Assembly: GCF_013283195.1 (NCBI RefSeq)
Contig: NZ_JABEKT010000002.1
Span: forward strand, 1 to 64,000
Length of the DNA stretch: 64,000 nucleotides
From: Ensifer adhaerens
Lineage (GTDB): Bacteria > Pseudomonadota > Alphaproteobacteria > Rhizobiales > Rhizobiaceae
Reading direction: 5' to 3'
Part shown: positions 27,525-35,285 of the stretch, one piece after another
Position numbering within the stretch: the stretch's first letter is position 1
Layout of the letters: each line of letters opens with the position of its first letter
Program-made: the position numbers and the translations under genes
The notes under the pieces: generated by a model
Database searches by the model: none
Told to the model about the DNA's origin: nothing
The model's input: only the letters and a program-made list of their open reading frames with translations

Positions 27525-28511
27525 ATGGCACGAGGGTTCGTTACGGCAGAGGAAGTCGCAAAGCGTGCGGGCGTATCGCGCTCGGCGGTCTCGCGAACCT
27601 TTACACCGGGTGCCAGCGTTTCCCAGGCAGTCCGGCGCAAGGTGCTGAAGGCTGCGCGCGAGCTCGGCTATCGAGTCAACCGGCTGGCTCAAGGATTGAA
27701 CAACGACCGCTCCAACCTGATCGGCGTCGTCGGCACCAATCTCAGCGCGCCCTTCATTTCCAAACAACTCGATCTCTTGAGCATCGGCCTGCTCCGGCGC
27801 GGACTTCAGTGCCTGCTGTTGAATGCCGCCGATGCCCGCAAGGATATCGCACCGCTGATCGAACTGCTGTTCGAATTCCGTGCCCAGGCGATCGTCGTGC
27901 TGTCCGGCGAGCCTCCGTCCTCGATCGTCGACGAGTGCATTGCCAATGGTGTGCGGCTGATCCTGGTCAATCAGCGGCTTGACCGAACCGACACCAACAT
28001 GGTGCTGAGCGACGATTCGCACGGCGCGGATCTTGCCGCGCTTCGGCTGATTGCCGCCAAATGCCAGAAGGTTGCGGTCGTCTCCAGCGCCAGCCAGACG
28101 CCCGCCCAGGTCCGCCGGGCAACGGCATTTACACAAAGGATGCAGACGGCCGGCGTCGAAGTGGTCGCCTGGTCGGACGGTCCGACCGGCTACGAAAGCG
28201 GCTATCAGGCCGGTTGCGAAATCTTGCGCGACAAGATGATCGACGGGGCATTCTGCGTTACCGACCTCCTGGCGCTCGGCTTCCTCGATGCCGCCCGCAT
28301 TGAAATGCATCGACGCGTGCCTGAGGATGTCTCGGTCATCGGCTTTGACGATATTCCGCAAGCCGGCTGGAAGAGCTACGAGCTGACGACCATCGTCCAG
28401 TCCTTGTCGACCTTGACCGACAACGTGCTAACGGCGCTCGAAACCGACGAACCCGCGACCCGGCTACAGGTGGTGCCCGTCTCGATGATCGAGCGGAAGA
28501 CGGTGCGCTAG
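27525..28511 (+). CDS. LacI-family transcriptional regulator
   Basis: A 328-residue regulator of normal LacI length. The N-terminal HTH is TAEEVAKRAGVSRSAVSRTFTPGASVS with the hinge GYRVNRLAQGLNNDRSNLIGVV. The rest is a periplasmic-binding-fold sensor (about 60-325), ending with SVIGFDDIPQAGWKSYELTT. GAGGAAAACC before the ATG sets the start; an in-frame TTG four codons upstream is less likely. It is divergent from the ABC operon and flanked on the other side by the phosphatase/phosphate-carrier operon. It is therefore the obvious regulator of both, with the imported compound or its dephosphorylated product as effector. Confidence 0.9.
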   Translation: MARGFVTAEEVAKRAGVSRSAVSRTFTPGASVSQAVRRKVLKAARELGYRVNRLAQGLNNDRSNLIGVVGTNLSAPFISKQLDLLSIGLLRRGLQCLLLNAADARKDIAPLIELLFEFRAQAIVVLSGEPPSSIVDECIANGVRLILVNQRLDRTDTNMVLSDDSHGADLAALRLIAAKCQKVAVVSSASQTPAQVRRATAFTQRMQTAGVEVVAWSDGPTGYESGYQAGCEILRDKMIDGAFCVTDLLALGFLDAARIEMHRRVPEDVSVIGFDDIPQAGWKSYELTTIVQSLSTLTDNVLTALETDEPATRLQVVPVSMIERKTVR

Positions 28512-28560
28512 AAGCATTTCCAGGAAAAGTTCAAAGCGATTTCCTGTCAGGAAACGTGGA
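28512..28560. repeat. Rhizobial palindromic intergenic element (candidate)
   Basis: The convergent gap holds TTTCCAGGAAAA (28517-28528) and TTTCCTG-T-CAGGAAA (28540-28554), joined by GTTCAAAGCGA. This layout recalls a short palindromic repeat found in many copies in Rhizobiaceae intergenic regions (CATTTCCAGGAAAAGTG-like, then AAGCGGTTTTCC-like). It may also serve as a bidirectional terminator between the lacI-type gene and the phosphate carrier. Confidence 0.45.
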
Positions 28561-28578
28561 GAAACAAAGGGATAGCGA

Positions 28579-30222
28579 TCAACCGGCCCGGCGGATGCGG
28601 CTTTCGATCAGCAGGCCGCTGTCGTCGAGGATTGGGTGCGCAACCGATGCGATGTGGGCGTTGATGCGCTTGAGGTCGCGCAACATGTCGAGGTGCAGCG
28701 AACTGGTCTCGATGCTTTCCGCCCGGCCGTCGCGCAGGCGCTGCAGGTGCCGATCGGCCGATTGCCGCTCGAGCCGGCGCACATCTTCCTTCACTTCCAC
28801 CAGCCGCCGCGCCAGGCCTGCATCACGCGTTGCAAACACCGTCTGTGCCATGCGCAGATTGTCGAGCGTAATCGCAAAGAGCCGCGTCAGTTCCTCATGG
28901 CCATCCTGCGAAAACGCCAAGCCGCGCGAAATCTTCTTTGCCAGTTCGGCCAGCAGACCCTTTTCGATGATGTCGCCGATATGCTCGAGATTGATGGCGT
29001 AGTCGACGACATCCATTGCCCGCCGCCGGTTGTCTTCTCCGATCTCCGCCTGGCCGAGGCGCGAGACATAGACCTTGATCTGATGCTGCAGCCGGTCCAC
29101 CCGGCCCTCGAGCGTGCTGATGCCGGCCAGTTTCGAGGGGTCCGCATGTTGGAGCGCGTCGCTGGCCTGGACCAGCATGCTCTCGATCAGATCACCGACG
29201 GCGAGGACCTCGCGGCTGGCGCCGGCAAGGGCTGCGACCGGCGTCGAGAGCTTTTCCTCGTCGAGATAGCTCGGCACATCCGACATCCGCGCCGCGTCCG
29301 GCAACAACCGCGCTGTCAGTGCTGCGAGCGGTCGCGACAGTGGCCAGGCCAGCATCGCTAGCGCCAGATTGAAGATGAGATGGGCATCGACGGGCAGCTT
29401 GTCATGCGACAGCGGCAGGATGTCGAGAAATTGCGCGGAGTAGCCGGCAAGCGGCAAGGCGACGAGGCAGCCGATGGCGCGCACGATGAGATTGCCGATC
29501 GTCACGCGCCTGGCGCTGATCGGTGAGCGCAACGTCGCCAGAACCGGCGGCACGGCGCCGCCGAGATTGGCACCAAGTACCAGGACGATAATGAGCCCCG
29601 TGGAAATGCCGCCCGTTGCCGCAAGCGACAGGATGAGGACGACGACGGCAAGGCTCGAGGATGCCAAGACCGCCAGCATGGCCGAGAAGATGAGCGCGAC
29701 AGGCCAGGCATTGTCGAGCATCGCGAGGAAGGCCGAAAGCGCCGCAGATGCGCGCAATGGTTCCGTTGCAAGACCGATCAGATGCAGCGACAACAGCATC
29801 AGCCCAATGCCGACCAGGGCAGCACCACCGCCCTTTCGCGCATTCGAGGTTCCGCGCGACAGGATAACGCCGACCAGAATGAGAAGTGGCGAGAGCCAGC
29901 CGATCCCGAGCGACACGATCCACGCCGTCATCGCAGTGCCGACATTGGCGCCCAGAAGCACGATCTGCGCCATACGCGGCGCCACGAGATTGCGTTCGGC
30001 GAAAGACGCGATCATCAGCGCCGTCGCGGTCGAACTCTGCAGCGCGACCGTTGCGAAAAGACCGGCGAGAAAAGAGCGCACGCCGTCGCGCGTCCCGGCG
30101 GCCAGTCCGGACTTCAGCCTGGCGCCGAAGGCGCGCTGCACGCCATTCTTGACCTCAGACAGCCCGAACAGCAGCAACGCCACGGCGCCGAAGAGATTGA
30201 TGCTGACGATGGTCGATTCCAT
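28579..30222 (-). CDS. Na/Pi cotransporter family protein with PhoU-like tail
   Basis: A 547-residue membrane protein. Residues 1-300 carry the two inverted Na/Pi repeats, marked by ALQSSTATALMIASF and the second VLASSSLAVVVLILS, with about eight to ten helices. Residues about 330-540 are a helical PhoU-like domain (DLIESMLVQASDAL, then VDYAINLEHIGDIIEKGLL). The bacterial YjbB relative exports phosphate when cytoplasmic Pi is high. As the last gene of an operon of phosphatases, this protein could dispose of released phosphate. Confidence 0.87.
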   Translation of the reverse strand: MESTIVSINLFGAVALLLFGLSEVKNGVQRAFGARLKSGLAAGTRDGVRSFLAGLFATVALQSSTATALMIASFAERNLVAPRMAQIVLLGANVGTAMTAWIVSLGIGWLSPLLILVGVILSRGTSNARKGGGAALVGIGLMLLSLHLIGLATEPLRASAALSAFLAMLDNAWPVALIFSAMLAVLASSSLAVVVLILSLAATGGISTGLIIVLVLGANLGGAVPPVLATLRSPISARRVTIGNLIVRAIGCLVALPLAGYSAQFLDILPLSHDKLPVDAHLIFNLALAMLAWPLSRPLAALTARLLPDAARMSDVPSYLDEEKLSTPVAALAGASREVLAVGDLIESMLVQASDALQHADPSKLAGISTLEGRVDRLQHQIKVYVSRLGQAEIGEDNRRRAMDVVDYAINLEHIGDIIEKGLLAELAKKISRGLAFSQDGHEELTRLFAITLDNLRMAQTVFATRDAGLARRLVEVKEDVRRLERQSADRHLQRLRDGRAESIETSSLHLDMLRDLKRINAHIASVAHPILDDSGLLIESRIRRAG

Positions 30223-30276
30223 GAACGCACTCCAGTCGAACGATCTTTTCTGCCCGTCGCCGCGCCGGGCGTCGTT

Positions 30277-30573
30277 TCACTGCCTGCCGCGCCGCAACTC
30301 CTCGCGGAACAACTGCTGAAACGCGGCATACTTCTCGAAGCCCAGATCGCTGATCAGCCGCATGACCGTCGTGGTCGAGACGCCGGCACGCTCAGCCACT
30401 TCCCGTGCGCTGGCAAAGGCGATGTCATAGGGATGGGACAGGGCAAACTTGGCGACTTCGAGCCGCCCGCCCTTGAGCCGGCGGGCGCCAAGGCGAAACG
30501 CCTCCTTCAACTCCGGGACGCTTGCCGGCGGCTTCAGCCTCCAGCCGGGCAATTCAAGCGACTGTTCGTTCAT
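30277..30573 (-). CDS. HTH-only RpiR-family protein (98 aa)
   Basis: A short protein holding only the N-terminal HTH of RpiR/MurR regulators: RLEVAKFALSHPYDIAFASAREVAERAGVSTTTVMRLISDLGFEKYAAFQQLFREEL. Full family members are about 280 residues, with a sugar-phosphate-binding SIS domain that is absent here. Only 54 bp separate its stop from the next gene, so there is no room for a lost SIS domain. GGAGG lies about 10 nt upstream of ATG, and the start overlaps the phosphoesterase stop by ATGA. It may bind DNA without a ligand, or act with another RpiR protein. Confidence 0.75.
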   Translation of the reverse strand: MNEQSLELPGWRLKPPASVPELKEAFRLGARRLKGGRLEVAKFALSHPYDIAFASAREVAERAGVSTTTVMRLISDLGFEKYAAFQQLFREELRRGRQ

Positions 30574-32291
30574 GGGCAAACAACCTCCTTCGCGTCTCGC
30601 TGCAAGGTGATCTCGATCTGCCGCGCACCGTTTTCCGCCCGGTCGAGAAAGGCAGCAAACGCACCCAGGAAGATCGACAGGAAACCGGCGACAGAACCGT
30701 CCCACCCTGTTTCCGGCGCGCGGCCGAAGTTTATGGAAAGGGCGCGGTAAAGTCGCAGTTGCTCCTGCGGTATCGCAGGCAGCGCCAGGTGAGCCGCCTG
30801 GCGCAGGCAGTACCAATCGGCGATGACATCAATCATGCGGCAGGCGGCGATTTGTTCGCTCGACATTCCGCATGCATTTGCAAGCGCGTGCAAGGTATGC
30901 GCCGCCGCGTCAGCATCGAGAAACTCCGCGCAGATACCTGCAAGCGTGGCTTTCGAGACGCGGTTCACCACATCCTGCGGCCACTCCTTGGGGAAATAGC
31001 GGTGGTGAACCAATGCCAGCTTATGAGCCCTCAGGAAGGCGCCGTAATCCTCGGCGCCGAAAGCGAGGTCGTCCGCTTCCGCGAGCTGCTCCGTCTCGCG
31101 GCGATAGGCCGGCGCAAGACGCGGATCCAGAGCCGCTGCCTGCAGCTCGACGGTATCAACAACGATGCCGTCGTTCACAGGCTGAATGATCTTGAAGGCC
31201 GGCGGATAGGCGACCAGCGAAGGCACCGCCACATTGGTGATCTGACGCGCGGCAGGCCCGCGCCGCGTTACGCCCTCGACATGAAGATGACCGCTGAAAT
31301 GCACGGCGAGCCCGGCGCCAAGCAGGGCATCGGCGACAGCCTCGCGCGGCGTGCGCCGGGCGACATTGGTTTCCCCGAAAAGAACGCGCTCGGCCCCGGT
31401 CGCGCCGTCGAACGGATCAAGCGCCGGATAGTGCGAAAAGGCGAGCACGGTCTTGCCCAGCACCTCTGCCCGCGCACAGACATCGGCTATCCACGAGACG
31501 ATGAAGGGTTTCAGACGCAGCATGGCGTTCCAGCCGGCAGCGGTGCTGTCGACGAAAGCGGCCTCCTGGCCGCCTTCAAACGTGCCATCCCGTGGCTCGA
31601 ACACATTGGCGTCAATCATCAACAACCAGATGCCCGGCTCCGGCTCGACCAGATAGGAGGCGTCCATCAACGCATAGCGGTTGCTTCCATCCGGCGAAGC
31701 CACCTCGTAACGCCGGCTTTCAACGTCGTCGGCAAGACCGAACGGCGTTTCCCAATGCAGGTAGTCCGGCTTGCGAAAATAGCCGTAGGCAGCCATCGGT
31801 CCGAGACCGGACGGGTAGCCCTCGCAATACATGCGCTGAGTCACGACGGCGCCCTCGGCCGTCGATGCCGGATCACTCGTCACCCAGACGCCGGCACCGT
31901 CCTGATCCAGGAATTCCTTGGTGTGGTTGCGCCCCGTCGGGCCGAAAATGTCGTGGTTGCCCGGAAGGGCATAGAAGGCGGTGCCATGCTCGCTCGCATG
32001 CCGATCGAGGATGCGGCGCAGGCTCGCCGTCGTCTGCCGCTGGCCGTCGTCGGTGTAATCCCCGAGCAGCACGACATGTCGAATGCCACGCTCGCGCACC
32101 GCGTCCAGCGCCACCGAAAGCGCCCTGGCGCTCTCGTTGAAAACACGGGTCGACTGCCGCGTTTCCGCCCAGCTGCGAACCATCATCCGCTGGCCGTCGA
32201 CGGTCATGCCGGGGAAATCGAAGTCGCCTTCAAGGTCGTGGAAATGCGCGTCGGCGATAACGGCGATGCTCGGCTCGCTGCGTTTCAACAT
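30570..32291 (-). CDS. Calcineurin-like metallophosphoesterase
   Basis: A 573-residue cytoplasmic enzyme. All five dimetal motifs are visible in the first 320 residues: VIADAHFHD, LLGDYTDDG, LPGNHDIFG, FSHYPALDP and FSGHLHVEG. The C-terminal 250 residues are helical and unlike anything I recognise. Family members cleave phosphomono- or diesters. Within this operon a role in opening a phosphodiester (for example a glycerophospho-compound) before the monophosphatases is plausible. It overlaps the CX5R gene upstream by TGATG and the RpiR gene downstream by ATGA, so all three are translationally coupled. Confidence 0.85.
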   Translation of the reverse strand: MLKRSEPSIAVIADAHFHDLEGDFDFPGMTVDGQRMMVRSWAETRQSTRVFNESARALSVALDAVRERGIRHVVLLGDYTDDGQRQTTASLRRILDRHASEHGTAFYALPGNHDIFGPTGRNHTKEFLDQDGAGVWVTSDPASTAEGAVVTQRMYCEGYPSGLGPMAAYGYFRKPDYLHWETPFGLADDVESRRYEVASPDGSNRYALMDASYLVEPEPGIWLLMIDANVFEPRDGTFEGGQEAAFVDSTAAGWNAMLRLKPFIVSWIADVCARAEVLGKTVLAFSHYPALDPFDGATGAERVLFGETNVARRTPREAVADALLGAGLAVHFSGHLHVEGVTRRGPAARQITNVAVPSLVAYPPAFKIIQPVNDGIVVDTVELQAAALDPRLAPAYRRETEQLAEADDLAFGAEDYGAFLRAHKLALVHHRYFPKEWPQDVVNRVSKATLAGICAEFLDADAAAHTLHALANACGMSSEQIAACRMIDVIADWYCLRQAAHLALPAIPQEQLRLYRALSINFGRAPETGWDGSVAGFLSIFLGAFAAFLDRAENGARQIEITLQRDAKEVVCP

Positions 32292-32902
32292 CAGTCCTGC
32301 CCGGATGTCTTGCCGGCGATCATGTCGATCCATTCAGACGCACGGCGTGCCGCGTTGTAGAGCATCGGCTTGGGGGTCTCGAACCATTCGTCGGGACGCA
32401 ATTCGCGATGTTCGCGGATATGGGCGACGGCGGCGTCGAGCGTCGGGAACAGTTCCGGCTGCTGCTTGTGCAGGAACAGCGCCACGAGCGAGACCGACCG
32501 GCTGCGTCCGCCACGGCAATTGACCAGCACATTGCCGCCATCCGCAAAGGGATAGGTTTCACGCTTCGGCATCGCCTGACGCAAGGCGCCATCCAGGATG
32601 TAGTAGGCGCCGAGCATCATGGTATCAGGGCTGCCTTCTCCGTCGATCAGGCCAAGCTTGTAGTAGCGAATGTCGGCATAGCCGCTGGGCCGCAGATCGC
32701 CGCCACCGTCAACGTCGGCCTCACGCACCCAATTGATATCGAGATTAATCGCGCAGTTGACGACCACAGAGATGCCGTGCCGCTTGAGCAGATCAAGATC
32801 GCGTGCGCCATCGCTGCCGCCGATATAGAGGTCTGATTTGTGCGGACCCAGGCCCTTGGCGATCAGGCTGATTGCCGGTCGCGCGTAAACAGGTGCATCC
32901 AT
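32291..32902 (-). CDS. CX5R (dual-specificity-type) phosphatase, paralogue 2
   Basis: A 203-residue paralogue of the gene at 18769. The P-loop is LVNCRGGRSRS, again with Asn before the catalytic Cys. The shared blocks are SDLYIGGSDGARDLDLLKRHGI, RYYKLGLIDGEGSPDT and LFPTLDAAVAHI. It has no signal peptide. It sits second in the operon after a monophosphatase, mirroring the first locus, although gene order beyond the pair differs. The start at MDAPVYARP is preceded by GAAAGGA. Confidence 0.8.
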   Translation of the reverse strand: MDAPVYARPAISLIAKGLGPHKSDLYIGGSDGARDLDLLKRHGISVVVNCAINLDINWVREADVDGGGDLRPSGYADIRYYKLGLIDGEGSPDTMMLGAYYILDGALRQAMPKRETYPFADGGNVLVNCRGGRSRSVSLVALFLHKQQPELFPTLDAAVAHIREHRELRPDEWFETPKPMLYNAARRASEWIDMIAGKTSGQD

Positions 32903-32981
32903 GCCGTATCCTTTCGAGGTCGGGCGGCGCCGAGAGACATGCCACCCATAATTCTCAGTCTTTATTCTTTGACGCGGTCGC

Positions 32982-33824
32982 TCATGCGAGCCGGAGTTCA
33001 GCCACTGGCGCGTCCGCCGACGCGATCGGTATCCGCGACGCCTGGCTGATCCCCGGGGCAATACCGGGGGCGGAAGCGAGCACCGGCCCGCCATGGCGAA
33101 GACTGCCGATTTCCATGAAGGGGCAGACGTCGCCGCCGGCCTCGGCAACCAGCAGCAAGCCGGCAACGCAATCCCAGGAGTTCATGTGCAGCTCGATATA
33201 GGCATCGGAACGACCGTCAGCGACATAGGCGAGCGCCAGCGCGCCGGAGCCAGCCCTGCGGACATTGGTGCCGAGCGCCAAGAGGTCGCGGATGGTTTCA
33301 AGGTAGATCTCGTTGGACACACGGCCGGACCAGCCCATCTCCACCGACGCAGTCTCGAACGCTGTAGTCGCCGAGACTGTAATCGGCTGGCCGTTGCGGG
33401 TCGCACCGACGCCACGCTCGGCAAAATAAAGCTCGTCCAGCGCAGGATTGTAGATGGCGCCGATCTCCGCCCGGCCGTTTTCGATATAGGCGATCGAAAT
33501 GCAGAAATGCGGGATGCTGCGGGCGAAGTTGGCCGTGCCGTCAACGGGATCGACCACCCAGAGACGATTGCTGATCGAGCCACCGCCTTCCTCACCGAAG
33601 AAGCCGTCGTCGGGAAAGTGTTCGGCAATCGCCTTGCGAATATGCGCCTCGGATGCAGCATCCGTCTCGGTCAGAAAGTCCTGCGGACCCTTCATCGAGA
33701 AGCCGCGGCTCGCACTCTCCTCGAAGCCCCGCAGCACGAGCGCACCGGCCGACAGGATGACGTCGCGGCAGAGTTTTGCCCGACCCTGCAGATCGTTCGG
33801 ATAGAATGGTCGTTCCAGGTTCAT
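32982..33824 (-). CDS. Inositol-monophosphatase-family phosphatase, paralogue 2
   Basis: A 280-residue Mg-dependent monophosphatase. It has FFGEEGG, WVVDPVDGTANFARS and NSWDCVAGLLLVAEAGG, so the metal site is intact. It opens the second phosphatase operon and lies 79 bp before the CX5R gene. Upstream are two LacI-type sites only 17-48 bp before the start codon. It is closer to classical SuhB/IMPase proteins than the first paralogue (DPVDGTANF, TETD). AAAGGAG lies upstream, with a two-codon mini-frame in another phase between it and the ATG. Confidence 0.88.
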   Translation of the reverse strand: MNLERPFYPNDLQGRAKLCRDVILSAGALVLRGFEESASRGFSMKGPQDFLTETDAASEAHIRKAIAEHFPDDGFFGEEGGGSISNRLWVVDPVDGTANFARSIPHFCISIAYIENGRAEIGAIYNPALDELYFAERGVGATRNGQPITVSATTAFETASVEMGWSGRVSNEIYLETIRDLLALGTNVRRAGSGALALAYVADGRSDAYIELHMNSWDCVAGLLLVAEAGGDVCPFMEIGSLRHGGPVLASAPGIAPGISQASRIPIASADAPVAELRLA

Positions 33825-33837
33825 TCGGGCATGGCTC

Positions 33838-33872
33838 CTTTGCACACGCGAGCATCTTTGCACACGCGTTCA
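33838..33872. promoter_or_regulatory. Tandem candidate LacI-type operators before the second phosphatase operon
   Basis: CTTTGCACACGCG occurs twice, exactly 18 bp apart (33838-33850 and 33856-33868). Read as 14-mers, TGCACACGCGAGCA (33841-33854) and TGCACACGCGTTCA (33859-33872) are each palindromic at 10 of 14 positions around a central CG. They share the half-site of the site at 27258 beside the lacI-type gene. Confidence 0.55.
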
Positions 33873-33922
33873 TTGGTGACAAGCCCCATTCCCGGCTTCA
33901 ATCACGAGGATGGACGGAACGT

Positions 33923-35257
33923 CTAAGCCACGCGGCCATCGCGGATGATCGAGAAGTAGTCGTCCTGGCCGATCTGTCCGCCCTTGAGTGAGATTTCGAG
34001 GCCATCGACAGCGGGATCGTGACTATGCGCGACGCAAAGCGGCGAGCCAGGAGATTGCGGCAGCGGCAACCGCAGCGTCAGGGCGTCAACCGACAGCTTG
34101 CCGAGCGCGTGGCTGGACGTGTCGCCGCCGGCGATGACGGCGCGACGAAGGCCGGCACGCGTGACAAGCTGCTGCAGCAGTGCTCCCAACCGCTCCCCAA
34201 GCCGATGGCGGGAGCCGTCCTCCAGCGACAGGGCAGCGCCGCGATCGGCCGCCGGCCCGAGCGCCGTATAGAATATCACGCTACGACCGGATGCGAGGCC
34301 CTGCAGACCGCGTACGACTGCGGCCTCAAGAGCCGCAGCTCCATCTACGCCCGCAAAATCCACCGCGTCGAGCGCGATGCCTTCGAAACCGTTGTCGACC
34401 GCATGACGGATCTGCCGCTCGGTCGTTGGCGACACGCTGCCGGATACGACCGCAATCTGATCGACGCGCCCGACCGCAGCAAAAGTGGGTGCCGCGCGCA
34501 GCAGGCCAAGCCGTTGCCATTCCCTCACCAGCGCATACTCCACACCCGACGATCCGCAGACGAACTGGCCAGACGGCGCCTTCAAGCGCCAGAGCTGCCG
34601 CCCGACGACCGCCTGGGTCTCTTCATCGGCCACGTCGAACAGAACAATATCGTCGCCGGCTGCAAGAACCCGATCGCTCGCCGCATCCGCGTCGGCCGCC
34701 TTAAGCGCCGCAAGGTCGACAAGACCACAGCGAAGTGCCGTCTGCGAAACGAGGTGGAGGCGAACATCCGCCTCGTTCATCGGCGTGACCGGGTGCCGGC
34801 TCATGACGGGATGGCGATCGATCCGGTAGGTCTCACCGCGATAGGCGGCAAACAGATTGCCGAACGCGGTATAGCGGCGGATCTGCGGCGCGCCGAGGAC
34901 GAGCGGCACCGCCGCCGCCCCGAAAATGTCGCGACCGATTTCGATGGCCTTGCCGATGCTGCCGAGCTGCGGGCTGGAATCGAAGGTCGAGCACACCTTG
35001 TAATGTGTGATCACCGCACCGAGAGATTTCAGCCAGGCGAAGGCGGGAGCGAGATTGTCATCCATCCAGCCCGGCGTCTGGCTGCGGCTCGTGCCGGCAA
35101 GACCGAAGGCACGGCAATGCGAAAAGCGATCAAGGAGTGAAGCATCCGGGATCTTCAGGAACAGCGCCGTGTCGACGCCCTGAGACGCAAGCGCCTCCAT
35201 CACATCGGTGGAACCGGTCAGGTCGTCGCCGTAAAAGCTGAGCAAAGGTGTCTGCAT
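33923..35257 (-). CDS. oiaK: 3-oxo-isoapionate kinase (DUF1537 four-carbon acid sugar kinase family)
   Basis: A 444-residue DUF1537 kinase. The N-terminal substrate domain starts SFYGDDLTGSTDVMEAL, and the C-terminal nucleotide domain has AVIAGGDTSSHALGKL. In D-apiose breakdown OiaK phosphorylates 3-oxo-isoapionate with ATP, making the 4-phosphate used by the RuBisCO-like enzyme encoded 28 bp upstream. The pairing with a RuBisCO-like gene and apsD/apnL/apnO nearby supports this over other DUF1537 activities such as threonate or erythronate kinase. The long upstream open frame is not used. Confidence 0.82.
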   Translation of the reverse strand: MQTPLLSFYGDDLTGSTDVMEALASQGVDTALFLKIPDASLLDRFSHCRAFGLAGTSRSQTPGWMDDNLAPAFAWLKSLGAVITHYKVCSTFDSSPQLGSIGKAIEIGRDIFGAAAVPLVLGAPQIRRYTAFGNLFAAYRGETYRIDRHPVMSRHPVTPMNEADVRLHLVSQTALRCGLVDLAALKAADADAASDRVLAAGDDIVLFDVADEETQAVVGRQLWRLKAPSGQFVCGSSGVEYALVREWQRLGLLRAAPTFAAVGRVDQIAVVSGSVSPTTERQIRHAVDNGFEGIALDAVDFAGVDGAAALEAAVVRGLQGLASGRSVIFYTALGPAADRGAALSLEDGSRHRLGERLGALLQQLVTRAGLRRAVIAGGDTSSHALGKLSVDALTLRLPLPQSPGSPLCVAHSHDPAVDGLEISLKGGQIGQDDYFSIIRDGRVA

Positions 35258-35285
35258 GGAAGGTCTCGCTGCGATTTGCATTCGC

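Noticed and set aside
30522-32360. A 612-codon plus-strand open frame opposite the phosphoesterase
   Set aside because: It is antisense to a gene with all five metallophosphoesterase motifs; it has no domain of its own and no ribosome binding site.
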